From contig CAJYLO010000018.1 in the NCBI GenBank assembly GCA_913776245.1, positions 1-64,000 on the forward strand: DNA of 64,000 nucleotides, written 5' to 3'. Numbering within the stretch: the first letter of the stretch is position 1; each line of letters starts with the position of its first letter. The position numbers were made by a program, and so were the translations under genes. Positions 26,043-35,972 of the stretch are shown one piece after another. The notes below the pieces were generated by a model. That model did not search any database and had not been told where the DNA came from. It saw only the letters and a list, made by a program, of their open reading frames with translations. Origin of the DNA: an uncultured Chryseobacterium sp. Lineage in GTDB: Bacteria > Bacteroidota > Bacteroidia > Flavobacteriales > Weeksellaceae.

Positions 26043-27890
26043 TCAGTTGGAATAACCTTTCAGCAATTCCCGGTAGCCGGTGAGGATTGAGGATTTTGAA
26101 ATAAAACCTACGAAGACATTTTGAGGATTGACAACAGGCAGATTCCAGGTATTGGTATTATCAAAGACCTGCAGGATTGCCTTAGGTTTGTCATCCATAT
26201 TCACAATTGCTGCCGGACTTTTCATGATTTTATTGATGGTTACCGAGAGTTCAATATCCTTATTGAAGAGATAAGGTCTGATGTCATCCAGAGTCAGAAT
26301 GCCACGCAATTTACCGCTGTCATCCGTTACTGCAAAAATGTTTTTATTGCTTTTTTTAATGACTTCGAAAAGATCTGTAAGCAATGCATGCTCGTTGATG
26401 GTCTCAGCCTGGCGGTCAATAAAACTTTCCGTACGAAGGGAAAAAAGCAGGTTTTCATCATGCTGACTCGTAAAAATCTTGCCTTGTGCCGCCAGGGATT
26501 TCAGTTCCGGAGAAATGGGTGAAAACCATTTGGCCATAAGGTACGAGATCACAGATACTATCATTAGAGGAATGAATAGATCATAACCAAAACTGGACTC
26601 GGCGATTAGAAAAATAGCTGTAAGCGGTGCATACAGCACGCCGCTCATTGCACCTGCCATGCCGACCAACACCAGATTGGAAGTAGGCACTTCTGTAAAT
26701 CCGATCTGCTGACAGATAACCGCAAATAAAAATCCCACCGAACCGCCGGCAAACAGAGATGGCGCAAAATTACCACCATTACCACCACCAAAGATTGTGA
26801 ATGAAGTCGCAAAGGCCTTCAGCAGACAGATAAGCGCCAGGAATACGATGACGGTCCATTCGCTGATCTCGAAATAACGGAAAAGACTGTTTTCGATAAT
26901 AGAATTGGTCTCACCATTGGTGAAGGCCTTTACCGTTTCGTAACCCTCTCCGAATAGAGGCGGGAACAGTACGCACAGCAGCGACAGCACGCCGCCGCCG
27001 ATCATGGCTTTGCGAAGGGGTGATACGGTAATGCCCTTAAGGAAATGTTCCACTTTCTGAGAAATGACCAGAAAATACCTGGCGTACAGACCCGTGACGA
27101 TTCCCAAAATCAGGTAGTAGGGTAGATTTCTATAATTGAAAGCTTCTCTGGTGTGAAATCTGAAAAGGATATCTTCCTGCAGTAAAATCCGCGAAAGAAG
27201 GCTTCCGCAGACTGCCGCTACTACCAATGGAATAAAATCCGTGAAGACGACACCGGTAAGGAGGATTTCAAAGGCGAACATTACGCCGGCAATCGGTGCA
27301 TTGAATGCGGAGGCTACACCGGCCGTAGCGCCTGCAGCCAGTAGTAAGGTTCTTTCTTTATAATTCAGCCTGTAAGTCTGTGCATAGTTGGAACCAATAG
27401 CGGCACCGGTCACAGCGATCGGACTTTCCAGACCGGCAGAACCTCCAAGTCCTACCGTTATCGCACTCTGAACCACCTGCGAATACATCTTCACCGATGA
27501 AACGATGCTGCTGTTCTGTGCGATTTCATAAAGGATAGCGCCAATTCCCTTGCGGTCCTGGCCCTTGAAAACTGTTTGTACAATCGTAACCGTGAGAACG
27601 ATCCCAAGAAATGGAAAAATGATATAGAACAGAACCTGGTACTCGAAATGAACTTTATTGGTAATAAAGAAATGGATATTATGGACAATGGTTTTCAGCA
27701 CCACGCCGGCCAAGCCTGCAGTGCATCCTACGAGAATGCCTGAAAGCAGCAGAAACTGACTCCTGTTAAGGCGCTTGCTGAGCCAGTGAAGAATAAGCTC
27801 GTAACTGCGTGCTTTCTCAAGACCGTAGTGCTGAAAGTCTCTTTTGAACTTGAGAAAACTTAGATATCTCTTTCTGTTATGTAAATTCAA
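26043..27890 (-). CDS. CLC-family chloride channel/transporter with two CBS domains
   Basis: The 615-residue membrane protein has about ten hydrophobic segments of the CLC fold. The ion-pathway motifs are visible: GGSAGLESPIAVTGAAIGSN (the E aligns with the gating glutamate of GREGP), LLAAGATAGVASAFNAPIAG, and GGGNGGNFAPSLFAGG (the GxFxP region). Residues 480-615 hold a CBS pair (LLTDLFEVIKKSNKNIFAVT; VNMDDKPKAILQVFDNTN), which usually binds adenine nucleotides and regulates gating. It moves chloride, or chloride against protons. The gating glutamate favours an exchanger, but that is not certain. Confidence 0.9.
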   Translation of the reverse strand: MNLHNRKRYLSFLKFKRDFQHYGLEKARSYELILHWLSKRLNRSQFLLLSGILVGCTAGLAGVVLKTIVHNIHFFITNKVHFEYQVLFYIIFPFLGIVLTVTIVQTVFKGQDRKGIGAILYEIAQNSSIVSSVKMYSQVVQSAITVGLGGSAGLESPIAVTGAAIGSNYAQTYRLNYKERTLLLAAGATAGVASAFNAPIAGVMFAFEILLTGVVFTDFIPLVVAAVCGSLLSRILLQEDILFRFHTREAFNYRNLPYYLILGIVTGLYARYFLVISQKVEHFLKGITVSPLRKAMIGGGVLSLLCVLFPPLFGEGYETVKAFTNGETNSIIENSLFRYFEISEWTVIVFLALICLLKAFATSFTIFGGGNGGNFAPSLFAGGSVGFLFAVICQQIGFTEVPTSNLVLVGMAGAMSGVLYAPLTAIFLIAESSFGYDLFIPLMIVSVISYLMAKWFSPISPELKSLAAQGKIFTSQHDENLLFSLRTESFIDRQAETINEHALLTDLFEVIKKSNKNIFAVTDDSGKLRGILTLDDIRPYLFNKDIELSVTINKIMKSPAAIVNMDDKPKAILQVFDNTNTWNLPVVNPQNVFVGFISKSSILTGYRELLKGYSN

Positions 27891-28192
27891 GTGGTCCTGA
27901 TTTATGCCGTGACGGATTAAAACACAAATTTACCAAAATCTATTCACTTTGCCGGTACAATCATCGTAATTAATAGGCAGAGATTATTACATTTTAATTT
28001 CAAATATTTTGTCAGGTTCAATTTGAATCCGTTTCGTTTAATGAGAATTACAAATATAATGTTAACATCATTATAGAGGCTATACTTATCATTAAGTGGA
28101 AAATTCATATAAAAAAGTTAGCTGATTGAGTGCAGATCATTGATGTGATTAAAAAAATAAAAAGATTGATCATTAAAGGCTTAATAATTGAA

Positions 28193-28200
28193 TACCTTTG
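28193..28200 (+). promoter_or_regulatory. Bacteroidetes -7 box for the GAF-PAS kinase gene
   Basis: TACCTTTG matches the TAnnTTTG -7 consensus 32 bases before the ATG at 28232. A TTG at 28166-28168 is a weak, slightly distant -33 element. The box lies downstream of an alternative start at 28130 and so argues for 28232 as the true start. The rest of the 340-base gap from 27891 shows no gene. Confidence 0.6.
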
Positions 28201-28231
28201 CAGACTAACTCAGCAAGTTGTCCTAATCAAT

Positions 28232-30271
28232 ATGGCCGAAAACACTTCAACAAACGAGGAAAAAAGGCTGGAAGCCTTGAAATCTTACAATATTCTGGAT
28301 ACAGATACCGAAAAAGATTTTGATGATCTTACAGCTTTGGCCGCCGCAATCTGCGAGACGCCCATTTCCCTCATCAGCTTTGTAGACCTTGACAGACAGT
28401 GGTTTAAGTCGCATCATGGTTTAGACGCCAGACAAACCGACCGTTGTCACTCATTCTGCTCGCATGCCATACAGGATCCGGAACAGCTGATGCAGGTAGA
28501 AGATGCACAGAGAGACATCCGATTCCAGGATAACCCTTTGGTGACAGGAAGTCCAGATATCCGTTTCTATGCCGGAATGCCGCTTTTGGATGAGGATGGT
28601 TATGCCTTAGGCTCCCTCTGTGTGATCGATCAGAAGCCGAAGATACTTAGCGAAGCTCAGCAAAAAGCACTTAAAATTGTGGCCAGACAGGTGATTGATA
28701 AATTACTGCTACGCAGGAATAACAGGAAATTGATGATTGCCAATAATGATCTCACCGAAAGCAACCGTAAACTGAAAGCAGCGGAGGAAAGTCTGAGAAA
28801 TGCGGTTTCTGACCTCCGAGAAAGCAAAGATAAGATCCAGAACATCCTTGATATCGTGGGCGAAGGCATTAGTATCACGGATTCTGAAGGACTGATAACA
28901 TACACCAACGGTCGCAATCAGGAGATTTTCCAGATGGATGAGCAAAGTATGCTTGGGTTATCCATAACAGCTCCCGTATGGCATAACCGCAAACCGGATG
29001 GAAGCAGGCTGCGCTGCGATGAGCATCCTGTGACATTAGCCTTAAAGACCGGCAAGCCTGTGCTCGACTTTGTTATCTTAATTATCGATCAAAATGGTCA
29101 TCCAAAATACCTCCGTATGAACGCCATGCCGATAAAAGACGGCAGTGGAAAAGTGGATGGTGCTATCGGAAGTTTTGCAGATATCACCGAGAGTTATCTG
29201 TTGCAGGAACGATTGAAAGAAAGTGAAAACAGTCTTAAATCTGCTATTTCATCCGCAAATCTGGGAACCTGGCAGATGAATATCGATTCGGCAGTGCTGG
29301 AAGCATCGGGCAGAATGAAAGAACTTTATGGTTTTTGTCCCGATGAGCCAATGTCGTTTGAGGCTGCAGTTGCTCAGATCCCGGAATCGCATCGTCAGGA
29401 AGTCATTGCTATTATGAATGCTTCCAATACTAAGGATGAACGTTACGAATTTGAATATCCTGTTACCGGCTACCATGATAAAAAGTTAAGGTGGCTTCGC
29501 ACCACGGTTCAGACTTTCAAAAATCCGGGCGATACAGCTGTGTCCTATCTGTCCGGAACCATCGCCGACATCACAGAACGTAAACTGGACGAGCAGCGAC
29601 GCACCGACTTTATCGGAATGGTAAGCCATGAATTGAGAAATCCATTAACAGCCATCAATCTATATATTCAGTTGCTGAGCAGATCTGCAAAAAGCATCGG
29701 TGATACAGTTTTGGAGGATAAAATCTCAAAAATTGACAGTCAGGTGCAGCGGATGGAGAGTCTGATCAATGGCTTTCTGGATGTAGCGCGAATGGGCGAA
29801 GGCAAAATCCAACTGGAAAAATCAAAATTCGACATAGCCGATCTTATCAGGATGGCTCAGGAAGAGTGTCAAGCCACCATCAATTCTCATCGTGTCAATT
29901 TTGAGCCTTTGGAACTGATGCATGTTGAGGCAGATCGCAGTAAAGTGGAACAGGTACTAACCAATTTTATCAATAATGCGGTAAAATATTCTCCTGCTAA
30001 TACAGACATTAAGGTAACTTGTCATCAAAAAGACGGTCATGTACATATCTATGTTCAGGACAACGGCATGGGAATACCAGCAAAAGATCAGCCCTACATT
30101 TTCGACCGTTTTTACAGAGTGGAAAGTGATGAAATGAAAAACAAAAAGGGGTTTGGAATGGGTCTCTATATCTGCAAGGAAATTATTGAAAGACATAACG
30201 GCCACATCGGTGTTAGCAGTACAGAAGGCGATGGCAGTACATTTTGGTTCACATTACCAATATCTCAATAA
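28232..30271 (+). CDS. Sensor histidine kinase with GAF and two PAS domains
   Basis: From the ATG at 28232 (MAENTSTNEEKRLEALKSYN) the protein has 679 residues. A GAF domain (about 10-160) carries the usual ICETPISLISFVDLDRQWFKS and FYAGMPLLDEDGYALGSLCVID. Two PAS domains follow (about 200-325 and 335-450). The HisKA helix contains the phosphorylated histidine in IGMVSHELRNPLTAINLYIQ (His466), and the ATPase domain shows NFINNAVKYS, DNGMGIP and GFGMGLYICKEIIE. There are no membrane helices, so it senses a cytoplasmic signal. No response regulator is adjacent, so its partner lies elsewhere. The GAF lacks an obvious bilin-binding context. Confidence 0.92.
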   Translation: MAENTSTNEEKRLEALKSYNILDTDTEKDFDDLTALAAAICETPISLISFVDLDRQWFKSHHGLDARQTDRCHSFCSHAIQDPEQLMQVEDAQRDIRFQDNPLVTGSPDIRFYAGMPLLDEDGYALGSLCVIDQKPKILSEAQQKALKIVARQVIDKLLLRRNNRKLMIANNDLTESNRKLKAAEESLRNAVSDLRESKDKIQNILDIVGEGISITDSEGLITYTNGRNQEIFQMDEQSMLGLSITAPVWHNRKPDGSRLRCDEHPVTLALKTGKPVLDFVILIIDQNGHPKYLRMNAMPIKDGSGKVDGAIGSFADITESYLLQERLKESENSLKSAISSANLGTWQMNIDSAVLEASGRMKELYGFCPDEPMSFEAAVAQIPESHRQEVIAIMNASNTKDERYEFEYPVTGYHDKKLRWLRTTVQTFKNPGDTAVSYLSGTIADITERKLDEQRRTDFIGMVSHELRNPLTAINLYIQLLSRSAKSIGDTVLEDKISKIDSQVQRMESLINGFLDVARMGEGKIQLEKSKFDIADLIRMAQEECQATINSHRVNFEPLELMHVEADRSKVEQVLTNFINNAVKYSPANTDIKVTCHQKDGHVHIYVQDNGMGIPAKDQPYIFDRFYRVESDEMKNKKGFGMGLYICKEIIERHNGHIGVSSTEGDGSTFWFTLPISQ

Positions 30272-30329
30272 CGGGTATCAGAATTTATTTTTTAAAATTT
30301 GATTTATCACTTTTTTAATTCGAAATTAA

Positions 30330-31223
30330 TCACTCAGGTTGCACGATCACATACCTCACCAGCGGATATGTTATTTTGATGCGATCCCTGATCCGCTGAA
30401 TGGCACCGGTTATTTCCCCGGTCTCCAGATGATCCCTGAAATCGATGATCAGGACAAGAACAACTTCCTGTGGTGACTGGTAAGTGGACAAAATCGTCCT
30501 GATGCCAATGATTGCCGGATCATCTTCGAAAAGTAGTTTGATTTTTTGCCTTGTTTCCGGCGCAATTCCTTCACCCATCAGCAGACTCCTGCTTTCCCTG
30601 GCCAGTATGGAAGAAACAAAGATCAGTATCAATCCCACTATGACAGAAGCTACACCGTCCAGCTCAGGAATGTTGTAAGCATGGCCTATTCCCATCAATA
30701 TCATTACCACCACAAGTCCGGCCACTGCAGCGCCGTCCTCGAAGACCACCAAAAAACTGGACGGATCTTTACTTTTAATTATAGAATCCCACCAGCCAAG
30801 CCCATTTCTGGTTTTATTGAATTCCTTGATGGAAATCCACAAGGATGTACCTTCAAATAACATTGAGAGAATCAGGACAATATAATTCCAAAATGGATCC
30901 TTCATGATTTCCGGCTCGCGAATATGCAGAATGCCCTGATAGATTGACACACCACCACCTAAACCAAAAATAAGAATAGATACGACAAAAGACCAGAAAT
31001 AAAGTTCTTTACCATAGCCGAACGGATGATTTTCGTCCGCTGCTTTTTTGCTTCGTTTGATGCCATATAGCAACAGCAGCTGATTGGTAGTGTCTACAGT
31101 AGAGTGAATCCCTTCTGAAATCATCGAAGAGCTGTTCGTAAATGCGCCTGCTACAAATTTGGTCAGCGCAATCATTAAGTTGGCGGCCAAGGCGCTATAG
31201 ATAGATTTTCGGTTATTAGCCAT
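30330..31223 (-). CDS. Cation diffusion facilitator family transporter
   Basis: The 297-residue protein has the CDF pattern of six membrane helices. Helix 2 carries SSMISEGIHSTVDTTNQLLLLYG, where the usual HxxxD metal site appears as EGIHSTVD (His and Asp retained). The loop after it shows KAADENHPFGYGKE, a CDF signature. The C-terminal cytoplasmic domain (after about 210) has the normal beta-alpha fold. Such carriers expel zinc or other divalent metals by proton antiport. The metal cannot be fixed from sequence. A DUF202 membrane protein gene starts 37 bases upstream on the same strand. Confidence 0.9.
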   Translation of the reverse strand: MANNRKSIYSALAANLMIALTKFVAGAFTNSSSMISEGIHSTVDTTNQLLLLYGIKRSKKAADENHPFGYGKELYFWSFVVSILIFGLGGGVSIYQGILHIREPEIMKDPFWNYIVLILSMLFEGTSLWISIKEFNKTRNGLGWWDSIIKSKDPSSFLVVFEDGAAVAGLVVVMILMGIGHAYNIPELDGVASVIVGLILIFVSSILARESRSLLMGEGIAPETRQKIKLLFEDDPAIIGIRTILSTYQSPQEVVLVLIIDFRDHLETGEITGAIQRIRDRIKITYPLVRYVIVQPE

Positions 31224-31259
31224 TTTAAAAATTTGATTTGATCATACTTGCCAAATTGA

Positions 31260-31637
31260 CTAGATGCTTAGAAAAAGATAAATAATCAAAAAAACACCGA
31301 CAGCTATCATCAGTAAAGTAACGATGAGAATCAGCGAGTTGCTACCGGTGAATGCATTACTTCTGATCTTCTTTTGCGTAAGCCTGTAATTGAAATACGA
31401 TAATGTGAGGATAACCAGGCCGCTTGCCAGCAGCACGAGTCCTGTGACACCTGAGTAATCGCGTTCTGGATGTCGGATCAGGTTTCTAGCATCGATGAGC
31501 ATCACCTGTTTTAGAAATACGGAAAACTTTACCAGAATAAGTCCAAATCCCATCAATGCCACCGCTGTACGCAGCCAGGCAAGAAAAGTCCGCTCATTTG
31601 CGAGATAATCTGAGGTTTTATTTTTAATATCATCCAT
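31260..31637 (-). CDS. DUF202 (YidH-type) membrane protein
   Basis: The ATG at 31637 (MDDIKNKTSDYLANERTFLA) fits the family start better than the one eight codons earlier. The 125-residue product has the DUF202 N-terminal signature ANERTFLAWLRTAVALMGFG and three membrane helices. The function of the family is unknown. It precedes the cation diffusion facilitator gene on the same strand and may share its transcript. Confidence 0.85.
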   Translation of the reverse strand: MDDIKNKTSDYLANERTFLAWLRTAVALMGFGLILVKFSVFLKQVMLIDARNLIRHPERDYSGVTGLVLLASGLVILTLSYFNYRLTQKKIRSNAFTGSNSLILIVTLLMIAVGVFLIIYLFLSI

Positions 31638-31857
31638 TGTTTGAAAAATAATTAGCAGCAATGCAAACTGTAATCCATCTCAGCTATCTGTAGGCTTTTT
31701 TGATGAATTAAAAGAAAGTTTAAGCGCTCTTACATCAAAACAAATTAATATCAAAACCAGCTGTGGCATTTTGGTTGCAGACATTAAGAAAATTTTAATT
31801 TAACAATTTATTACTTGATCTAGGTTTGATGATCAGTAATCTAATACAATCCACTGA

Positions 31858-33015
31858 ATGAAATCAATCCAGATCATCAGCGTAGATTCTGCATCCTTAC
31901 ACAAGGAATTTCTAAACTTCAGCGCACGTTTATACGGCAATAATCAGAATTACGTCCGATCGCTGGACCAGGATATTGAGCGGATTTTTGATCCATCTAA
32001 AAATAAATTATTTGAAAACGGACAGTGCGAACGATTCTTATTTGTTGAAAATAAAAAAACGGTTGGAAGAGTTGCGGTTTTTCGCAATCCCAAGTACCAA
32101 CAGGCTCAGCCGACAGGAGGATTCGGTTTTTTTGATTGTGTGAATGATCAGGATGTGGCCGATGTCATTTTCAATCATTGTAAAGAATGGCTTCAGGAAA
32201 GAGGAATGGAGGCTATGGACGGTCCGATTAATTTTGGCGAGCGGGACAAATTCTGGGGACTTTTGGTGGAAGGCTTTGAAGAACCTTTGTACGGCATGAA
32301 CTATAATTTCCCCTACTATCAGACGCTATTTGAGAATTACGGTTTTAAGAATTATTTCGATCAGCTTTGCTTTTCCAGAAAGATTGGGGCAGAAGTTTCG
32401 CGGGTTTTTAAGGTGATGCATAAGAAATACAGCAGTAATCCGTCTATTAAAGCAGTACCGCTGAGGAAAAGTCAACTGAGAAAATTTGCCATAGACTTTG
32501 CTGAAGTTTATAACAAAGCATGGACAGCCCACGGAGAGGGTAAACACCTGGAGCCCAGGGAAGCCGTCAAAATGTTTAAAGAAATGACTCCGGTGATTAA
32601 TGAACATATTTCCTGGTTTGTTTATGAAAATGAAAAACCCATTGCGATTTGGCTGAACATCCCCGATCTCAATCAATGGTTTAAATACCTGAAGGGTAAG
32701 CTCGGCTTATTTGAGAAACTTAAATTTTTATGGCTGAAAAAATTCAGGAAAAACAAGAAGATGGTCGGTTTGGTTTTCGGAGTTGTTCCCGAATGGCAGA
32801 AAAAAGGTATTGAAGGCTTCATAATCTGTGAAGGAACCGAACATATCCGAAAGTATACAGATTTTGAAAGCATCGAACTTCAGTGGATCGGCGATTTTAA
32901 CCCGAAAATGATCAAAATCGCAGAAAATCTGGACTCAAACGTTACCAGAAAACTAACGACATACAGATATCTTTTTAATAAGAATCAAACCTTCGAGAGA
33001 CATCCGGACATTTAA
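31858..33015 (+). CDS. GNAT-like N-acetyltransferase family protein
   Basis: The 385-residue soluble protein belongs to a group of long, double-GNAT-like proteins. The first half contains FLNFSARLYGNNQNYVRSLDQDIERIFD and the glycine-rich DGPINFGERDKFWGLLVEGF. The second half contains WFVYENEKPIAIWLNIPDLNQW and GLVFGVVPEWQKKGIEGFI, which resembles an acetyl-CoA loop. No substrate can be predicted. It is a single gene with its own leader. (Motifs are quoted in part; the segments lie near residues 18-46, 119-137, 258-279 and 303-321.). Confidence 0.7.
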   Translation: MKSIQIISVDSASLHKEFLNFSARLYGNNQNYVRSLDQDIERIFDPSKNKLFENGQCERFLFVENKKTVGRVAVFRNPKYQQAQPTGGFGFFDCVNDQDVADVIFNHCKEWLQERGMEAMDGPINFGERDKFWGLLVEGFEEPLYGMNYNFPYYQTLFENYGFKNYFDQLCFSRKIGAEVSRVFKVMHKKYSSNPSIKAVPLRKSQLRKFAIDFAEVYNKAWTAHGEGKHLEPREAVKMFKEMTPVINEHISWFVYENEKPIAIWLNIPDLNQWFKYLKGKLGLFEKLKFLWLKKFRKNKKMVGLVFGVVPEWQKKGIEGFIICEGTEHIRKYTDFESIELQWIGDFNPKMIKIAENLDSNVTRKLTTYRYLFNKNQTFERHPDI

Positions 33016-33327
33016 CAAGTAAGATAATAGGAATCAGTTTATCAGAATTTTCAGATCAAAGATTTATGATTTTGATGATCATAAATCATTACAACAGAAA
33101 TATTTGAACAATAATTACAGCCAGCGAAGATCCCTGTTAAAAAAAAACTTCCCCGAAGGGAAGTAAAAACACAAATGATGAAAAAACTCCCAGATTGGGA
33201 GATTGCAAACATATTAAAAAAATTAAAAAGCAAAGTATGACCTTGATCAGTTTTTTAATTTTTTTTTTCAATAAAAATAAGTTTACTGGTAAAAAAGGTC
33301 ACCGTTTCCCGATGACCTTTCATGATA
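33016..33327. other. Intergenic stretch with stacked hairpins
   Basis: No clear gene. It holds two short perfect hairpins, each preceded by an A-run on the plus strand: ACTTCCC/GGGAAGT (33147-33164) and CTCCCA/TGGGAG (33187-33201), plus the SDR terminator at 33291-33319. A 21-codon frame (33175-33240, MMKKLPDWEIANILKKLKSK..) overlaps the second hairpin and has amphipathic, basic character; it is discussed as a finding and not called as a gene. Confidence 0.5.
33291..33319 (-). terminator. Rho-independent terminator of the SDR gene
   Basis: On the minus strand AAGGTCA pairs with TGACCTT (33295-33301 with 33313-33319) and is followed by a T-run. It begins nine bases after the SDR stop. Confidence 0.8.
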
Positions 33328-34236
33328 TTATGGCTGGCCGCTTCCTCCGGCAGAACCATATATTTGTCCGGTGGCAAAACTCCCGGTATTATCCGCAAGC
33401 TGAACAAAAATGGAAGCAAGTTCCGCAGGCTGTCCGGGTCTTCCGAAAGCAGTATCATCCCCGAATTTCACCAGATTTTCCTGTGTCTGTCCGCCACTCA
33501 CTTCCAATGCTGTCCACACCGGCCCTGGCGCAACACCGTTTACACGGATACCTTTTGGCCCCAGCTGCTTAGCGAGTGATTTGACGTAACTCGTGGTTGC
33601 GGCTTTCGTCTGAGCATAGTCATAAAGATCGGCGGAAGGATCATAAGCCTGTACCGATGACAAACCGATGATACTGGAACCCGGCTTGAGATGACGCAAG
33701 GCAGCTTTGATAATCCAGAACGGCGCATAGATATTGGTCTTCATCGTGCGGTCAAAAGCTTCCGTGGAGATATCCAGAATAGATTCATTGCTTTTCTGGT
33801 GTCCTGCGTTATTCACAAGAATATCAAGTCCGCCGAGCTGGTCTGCTGCATCGTGAACGAGTTTTTCGCAGAAACTTTCTTCACGAAGATCTCCGGGTAT
33901 GGCAACAGCTTTTCTGCCGGCTTCTTCAATCAGGGTAATAACCTCTTGGGCATCGGATTCCTCTTCAGGCAAATAATTGATGGCGACATCCGCACCTTCG
34001 CGGGCAAAGGCAATAGCCGCTGCACGGCCAATTCCCGAATCTCCGCCTGTGATTAGTGCTTTTCTTCCGGCAAGCCGTCCGGAACCGACGTAACTTTTCT
34101 CCCCGTGATCCGGCACAGGATCCATTTTACCAGCCAGACCCGGGAAGGGCTGAAATTGCTTGTTAAATGGTGGTTTTGGATGTTTGTCTCTTGGATCTTC
34201 CAGTCCTTTGGCTGTGTCTGATACTTGATCATTCAT
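33328..34236 (-). CDS. Short-chain dehydrogenase/reductase (YghA-like)
   Basis: The 302-residue protein has a 45-residue N-terminal extension rich in proline (HPKPPFNKQFQPFPG), as in YghA / general stress protein 39 relatives. A classical SDR fold follows with ALITGGDSGIGRAAAIAFA (dinucleotide loop), LVNNAGHQ, the catalytic serine in GLSSVQAY, and the Y-x-x-x-K pair in DYAQTKAAT. It reduces or oxidises a carbonyl or alcohol using NAD(P)H; the substrate is unknown. It ends in a clear terminator. Confidence 0.92.
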   Translation of the reverse strand: MNDQVSDTAKGLEDPRDKHPKPPFNKQFQPFPGLAGKMDPVPDHGEKSYVGSGRLAGRKALITGGDSGIGRAAAIAFAREGADVAINYLPEEESDAQEVITLIEEAGRKAVAIPGDLREESFCEKLVHDAADQLGGLDILVNNAGHQKSNESILDISTEAFDRTMKTNIYAPFWIIKAALRHLKPGSSIIGLSSVQAYDPSADLYDYAQTKAATTSYVKSLAKQLGPKGIRVNGVAPGPVWTALEVSGGQTQENLVKFGDDTAFGRPGQPAELASIFVQLADNTGSFATGQIYGSAGGSGQP

Positions 34237-34408
34237 AATAATATAATTTGGTGATTAATATTGATAGGCGCTATGCTATACAATCGGCATTCCAAGAATG
34301 TCTATATTTTATTAATTTCGAAATCGTATCATTTTATGAGAGCAAATTCAATGATTGCTCGCCAAAATATCATCACCCTTAAAATATTAAGGTTAATTAA
34401 GAACAAAT

Positions 34409-35971
34409 TTGATTATTAGGCACAATTCTGGTAAAGCCTTCATCAAAATTAATCAATTGGACAATATTACTCATAACGATATCAATCTGTTTCAGCAAGC
34501 ACTTGATTCTTCCAACTCAGGAATAATCATTACGGATAACAACCTGGAAGATAATCCCATCATCTACTGCAACAAAGCTTTTGAGAAGATTACCGGTTAC
34601 ACCCGGGAAGAGATCATTGGGCATAATTGCCGTTTTCTGCAGAATAATGACCGTGCGCAACCTGAGCGGAACATCATCAAAAAATCTGTGGAGGAGGAAA
34701 AAGAAAGCCGGGTAATTATCAGAAATTACAAAAAAAATGGTGACCTCTTTTATAATGAGTTATTTGTATCGCCTGTAAAGGATCGAAACGGAAAAACAAC
34801 GCATTACATTGGCGTTCAGAATGATATCACCCATTTGAAGGAAATAGAGCATGAATTGCGGGAAGAGAAGGCTTCAGTAGATCGCAAAGTGAACGACCGC
34901 ACCAAAGAACTCCGCGAGAAAGAAATGTTTCTATCCAGTATTGTGCAGACTGTGCGGGAAAGTTTGCTGGTATTAGATGAGAAATTTGTGGTTTTAAGCG
35001 CTAATACGCACTTCTTTAAGACGTTCAAGGTGTCTTCCGAGGACACCATCGGAAAGGTGCTTTATGATTTAGGTAACAATCAATGGGATATTCCTCAGTT
35101 GCGCGAGTTACTGATGAAAATCCTCCCGACCAGCAATCCCGTAATCGATTTCGTGGTGGAGCATGACTTTCCGCATATCGGAAGAAAAACGATGATACTT
35201 AATGCGCACAGGATCGAGTTTGACGGAGAATATAAAGATCGCATTCTTCTGGCGGTAGAAGATGCTACGGATCGCACGGAAATAGAAAGACGGAAAGATG
35301 ATTTTCTTTCAATTGCCAGCCATGAGCTGAAAACACCGCTCACCAGCATTCACGGACTGGTACAACTTCTACAGAGACTTCCTGATGGAAATGCAAATCC
35401 GCGATACAGAGGATTGTTGGAAAAAGTTGCCATGCAGGTAGACCGTCTCAACAATCTCATCTCCGATCTTCTGGATACCTCTAAGATACAATCCGGTTTT
35501 ATTGAGTCTCATAAAGAAGATTTTCAGCTGAATGATGTTATTCAAAGCTGTGTAGATCAGATGGCGATTGCGCACAAAAACCATCATATCAAACTGGATC
35601 TCTACACCATAGAGGACAATGTATGCGCTGATGAACTGCAAATCACGCAAGTCATCAATAATCTGCTTACCAACGCCATTAAGTATTCTCCCAACAATAT
35701 GGAAATTGCAGTAAGTGTTTCGAAAGTTTCCGATTACCTGAAAGTTTCGGTAAAAGATCACGGATTCGGAATTTCCAAGGAAGATCAATCCAAGGTTTTT
35801 CAGCGATTTTACCGCTCCGGAGAGACACAGAAAAAATTTCCTGGAATGGGAATCGGCCTTTATATATGCAAGGAAATCATTGATAATCACAATGGTTCAA
35901 TCTGGATAGAATCCGAACTGGGTACTGGTTCTGTATTTAATTTCACTTTACCCGTAAAAAGCAAATCGTAG
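34409..35971 (+). CDS. LOV-domain (blue-light) sensor histidine kinase
   Basis: The 520-residue kinase begins with a LOV-type PAS domain. GHNCRFLQ at residues 71-78 is the flavin-binding signature with the photoactive cysteine (Cys74). The other FMN contacts are present: Asn106 and Asn116 in RNYKKNGDLFYN and Gln137 in GVQNDIT. A second PAS domain (about 175-290), HisKA (SIASHELKTPLTSIHG, His305) and an ATPase domain (NNLLTNAIKYS, FPGMGIGLYICKEIID) follow. LOV kinases change activity when blue light forms a flavin-cysteine bond. The start is a TTG at 34409 and not certain; no ATG precedes the LOV domain. The response regulator gene starts 1 base after the stop. Confidence 0.9.
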   Translation: MIIRHNSGKAFIKINQLDNITHNDINLFQQALDSSNSGIIITDNNLEDNPIIYCNKAFEKITGYTREEIIGHNCRFLQNNDRAQPERNIIKKSVEEEKESRVIIRNYKKNGDLFYNELFVSPVKDRNGKTTHYIGVQNDITHLKEIEHELREEKASVDRKVNDRTKELREKEMFLSSIVQTVRESLLVLDEKFVVLSANTHFFKTFKVSSEDTIGKVLYDLGNNQWDIPQLRELLMKILPTSNPVIDFVVEHDFPHIGRKTMILNAHRIEFDGEYKDRILLAVEDATDRTEIERRKDDFLSIASHELKTPLTSIHGLVQLLQRLPDGNANPRYRGLLEKVAMQVDRLNNLISDLLDTSKIQSGFIESHKEDFQLNDVIQSCVDQMAIAHKNHHIKLDLYTIEDNVCADELQITQVINNLLTNAIKYSPNNMEIAVSVSKVSDYLKVSVKDHGFGISKEDQSKVFQRFYRSGETQKKFPGMGIGLYICKEIIDNHNGSIWIESELGTGSVFNFTLPVKSKS

Positions 35972-35972
35972 T

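Noticed and set aside
28130-28231. Longer N-terminus of the GAF-PAS kinase
   Set aside because: A -7 promoter box lies inside it and the GAF domain begins after the ATG at 28232.
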